A stretch of DNA of 64,000 bases from assembly GCF_900102185.1 (NCBI RefSeq), contig NZ_LT629690.1, positions 1,488,001-1,552,000 on the forward strand, given 5' to 3'. Made by a program: the position numbers and the translations under genes. Below are positions 63,498 to 64,000 of this stretch, in pieces. Each line of letters begins with the position of its first letter. Position 1 is the first letter of the stretch. This DNA comes from Terriglobus roseus (GTDB lineage: Bacteria > Acidobacteriota > Terriglobia > Terriglobales > Acidobacteriaceae). Under the pieces are notes generated by a model. It made no database searches, was not told the origin of the DNA, and saw nothing but the letters and a program-made list of their open reading frames with translations.

Positions 63498-63980
63498 ATG
63501 GAAAACAAGTCCATCCGAAACTTCTCAACGTCGGTAAGATGGGCATCGCTGTGTGCGATTTGTTTTTGGACTCCTGATATTTTGATTCACCTGATTAAGA
63601 CAGATTCATCTCATCAAGCTTGGCTGGTGACAGCAGTCTGTCCAGTTGTTTTTCTCCTAAGCTACATAGGGCTAATCTTCTTCTCTAGGAAACAAATAAA
63701 TGCGCGTCACGCTTTTTTTGTAATGGTGGGAATATGGTGCTCTGGGGGAATTGCAACAATGATTGCCGCCTCTTCCGGAGGTGGTGGTTTTGTCTCCAGT
63801 TATAAAATTGCCATGGGGATTTCTCTATTAGGTGTTGTGTTTCCCCCGTTTACACTCTTCTTCACCACTTATGACGGTAGTTTGTTTGCCCTTTCCGTCG
63901 TTTCTATCCTTCTGATTCTTGACGCGGCATCGGGCGCTGCGGAATACATGAGAAGCCTGTTCCATCCCGCTACTGCATGA
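63498..63980 (+). CDS. AT-richer multi-pass membrane protein of unknown function
   Basis: About 160 residues from the ATG at 63498 (longer frame from 63429 possible). Four to five hydrophobic helices: SLCAICFWTPDILIHLI, AWLVTAVCPVVFLLSYIGLIFF, AFFVMVGIWCSGGIATMIAAS, MGISLLGVVFPPFTLFF, and FALSVVSILLILDAA. Codon use (many ATT, TTT, AAA, TCT codons) is clearly AT-richer than the neighbours, suggesting recent gain. Its stop codon overlaps the next start by 4 nt. It sits inside the hopanoid gene row, but no functional link can be seen from its sequence. Confidence 0.6.
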   Translation: MENKSIRNFSTSVRWASLCAICFWTPDILIHLIKTDSSHQAWLVTAVCPVVFLLSYIGLIFFSRKQINARHAFFVMVGIWCSGGIATMIAASSGGGGFVSSYKIAMGISLLGVVFPPFTLFFTTYDGSLFALSVVSILLILDAASGAAEYMRSLFHPATA

Positions 63981-64000
63981 ACGTCTTCCTCACCGGTGCC
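63977..64000 (+). CDS. start of a probable NAD-dependent epimerase/reductase (HpnA-like), truncated by the window end
   Basis: Only eight codons are seen: an ATG overlapping the previous stop as ATGA, giving MNVFLTGA. This is the beginning of a Rossmann NAD-binding motif (family pattern xVFVTGATGFxG). In hopanoid clusters the HpnA sugar-epimerase/dehydrogenase commonly follows hpnH and begins this way. Identification as HpnA is inference from position and eight residues. Confidence 0.5.

Overview
The window looks like part of the chromosome of a soil Acidobacteriota (class Terriglobia, of the Terriglobus/Granulicella/Edaphobacter type). The basis is family content, not a database search: a very long Oar-like TonB-dependent receptor with an N-terminal carboxypeptidase-regulatory-like domain, a TIGR03435-type protein, a 'VWFA-related acidobacterial domain' protein, a hopanoid gene cluster and moderately high GC. 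Both ends are cut: an SDR dehydrogenase at the left edge and the first codons of a probable NAD-dependent epimerase at the right edge.

Layout. 1-3.6 kb: tail of a carbohydrate-type SDR, then a secreted sialidase-fold protein and a secreted right-handed beta-helix protein. 3.7-8.6 kb: recR, then an NtrC/NtrB-like sigma-54 two-component operon with a small lipoprotein (reverse strand), and a rhodanese. 8.6-12.3 kb: two acidobacterial signature genes (VWFA-related, TIGR03435) behind a striking 18-bp-arm palindrome, then a DrrAB-type ABC exporter. 12.5-16.8 kb: araB-araA-araD (L-arabinose to D-xylulose-5-P) and a zinc-ribbon thioredoxin. 16.9-24.4 kb: the TonB receptor divergent from a GntR/FadR-type regulator, kdgK, eda and an ACS-type MFS permease. 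This is a 2-keto-3-deoxygluconate (hexuronate-type) utilisation module, with two copies of one 15-bp operator-like palindrome flanking the regulator gene. 24.5-30.2 kb: an APC permease, then phoB-phoR-pstB-phoU. 30.2-33.9 kb: a four-gene reverse operon purC-cvpA-fis-like-secretin. 34-35.6 kb: a MarR regulator divergent from a Tet(X)-like flavin monooxygenase. 35.7-39.6 kb: smc with an unusual acidic insert in its head domain. 40-44.2 kb: two exported proteins of unknown function, a YmdB phosphodiesterase and a GAF/PAS histidine kinase. 44.3-48.8 kb: carA-carB. 48.9-50.5 kb: a small membrane protein and a DapA-superfamily protein without its Schiff-base lysine. 50.5-55.9 kb: a complete tolQ-tolR-tolA/tonB-tolB-pal-cpoB envelope operon. 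56.1-58.1 kb: recN and a 51-residue metallothionein-like gene. 58.2-64 kb: a hopanoid/isoprenoid cluster ispH-shc-hpnH with two small unknown proteins, an AT-richer membrane protein and a probable hpnA-like epimerase start.

Most of the window is housekeeping and catabolic. I did not find CRISPR arrays, rRNA or tRNA genes, transposases, phage genes or an obvious defence island. The observations most worth following are the GntR operator pair, the palindrome in front of the TIGR03435 gene, the lysine-less DapA homologue, the SMC head insert, the TANNNT-6-start arrangements that suggest leaderless mRNAs, and the unknown proteins fused into the hopanoid operon. Start codons were chosen by reading upstream Shine-Dalgarno sequences and family N-termini, so several genes are shorter than their longest open frame.
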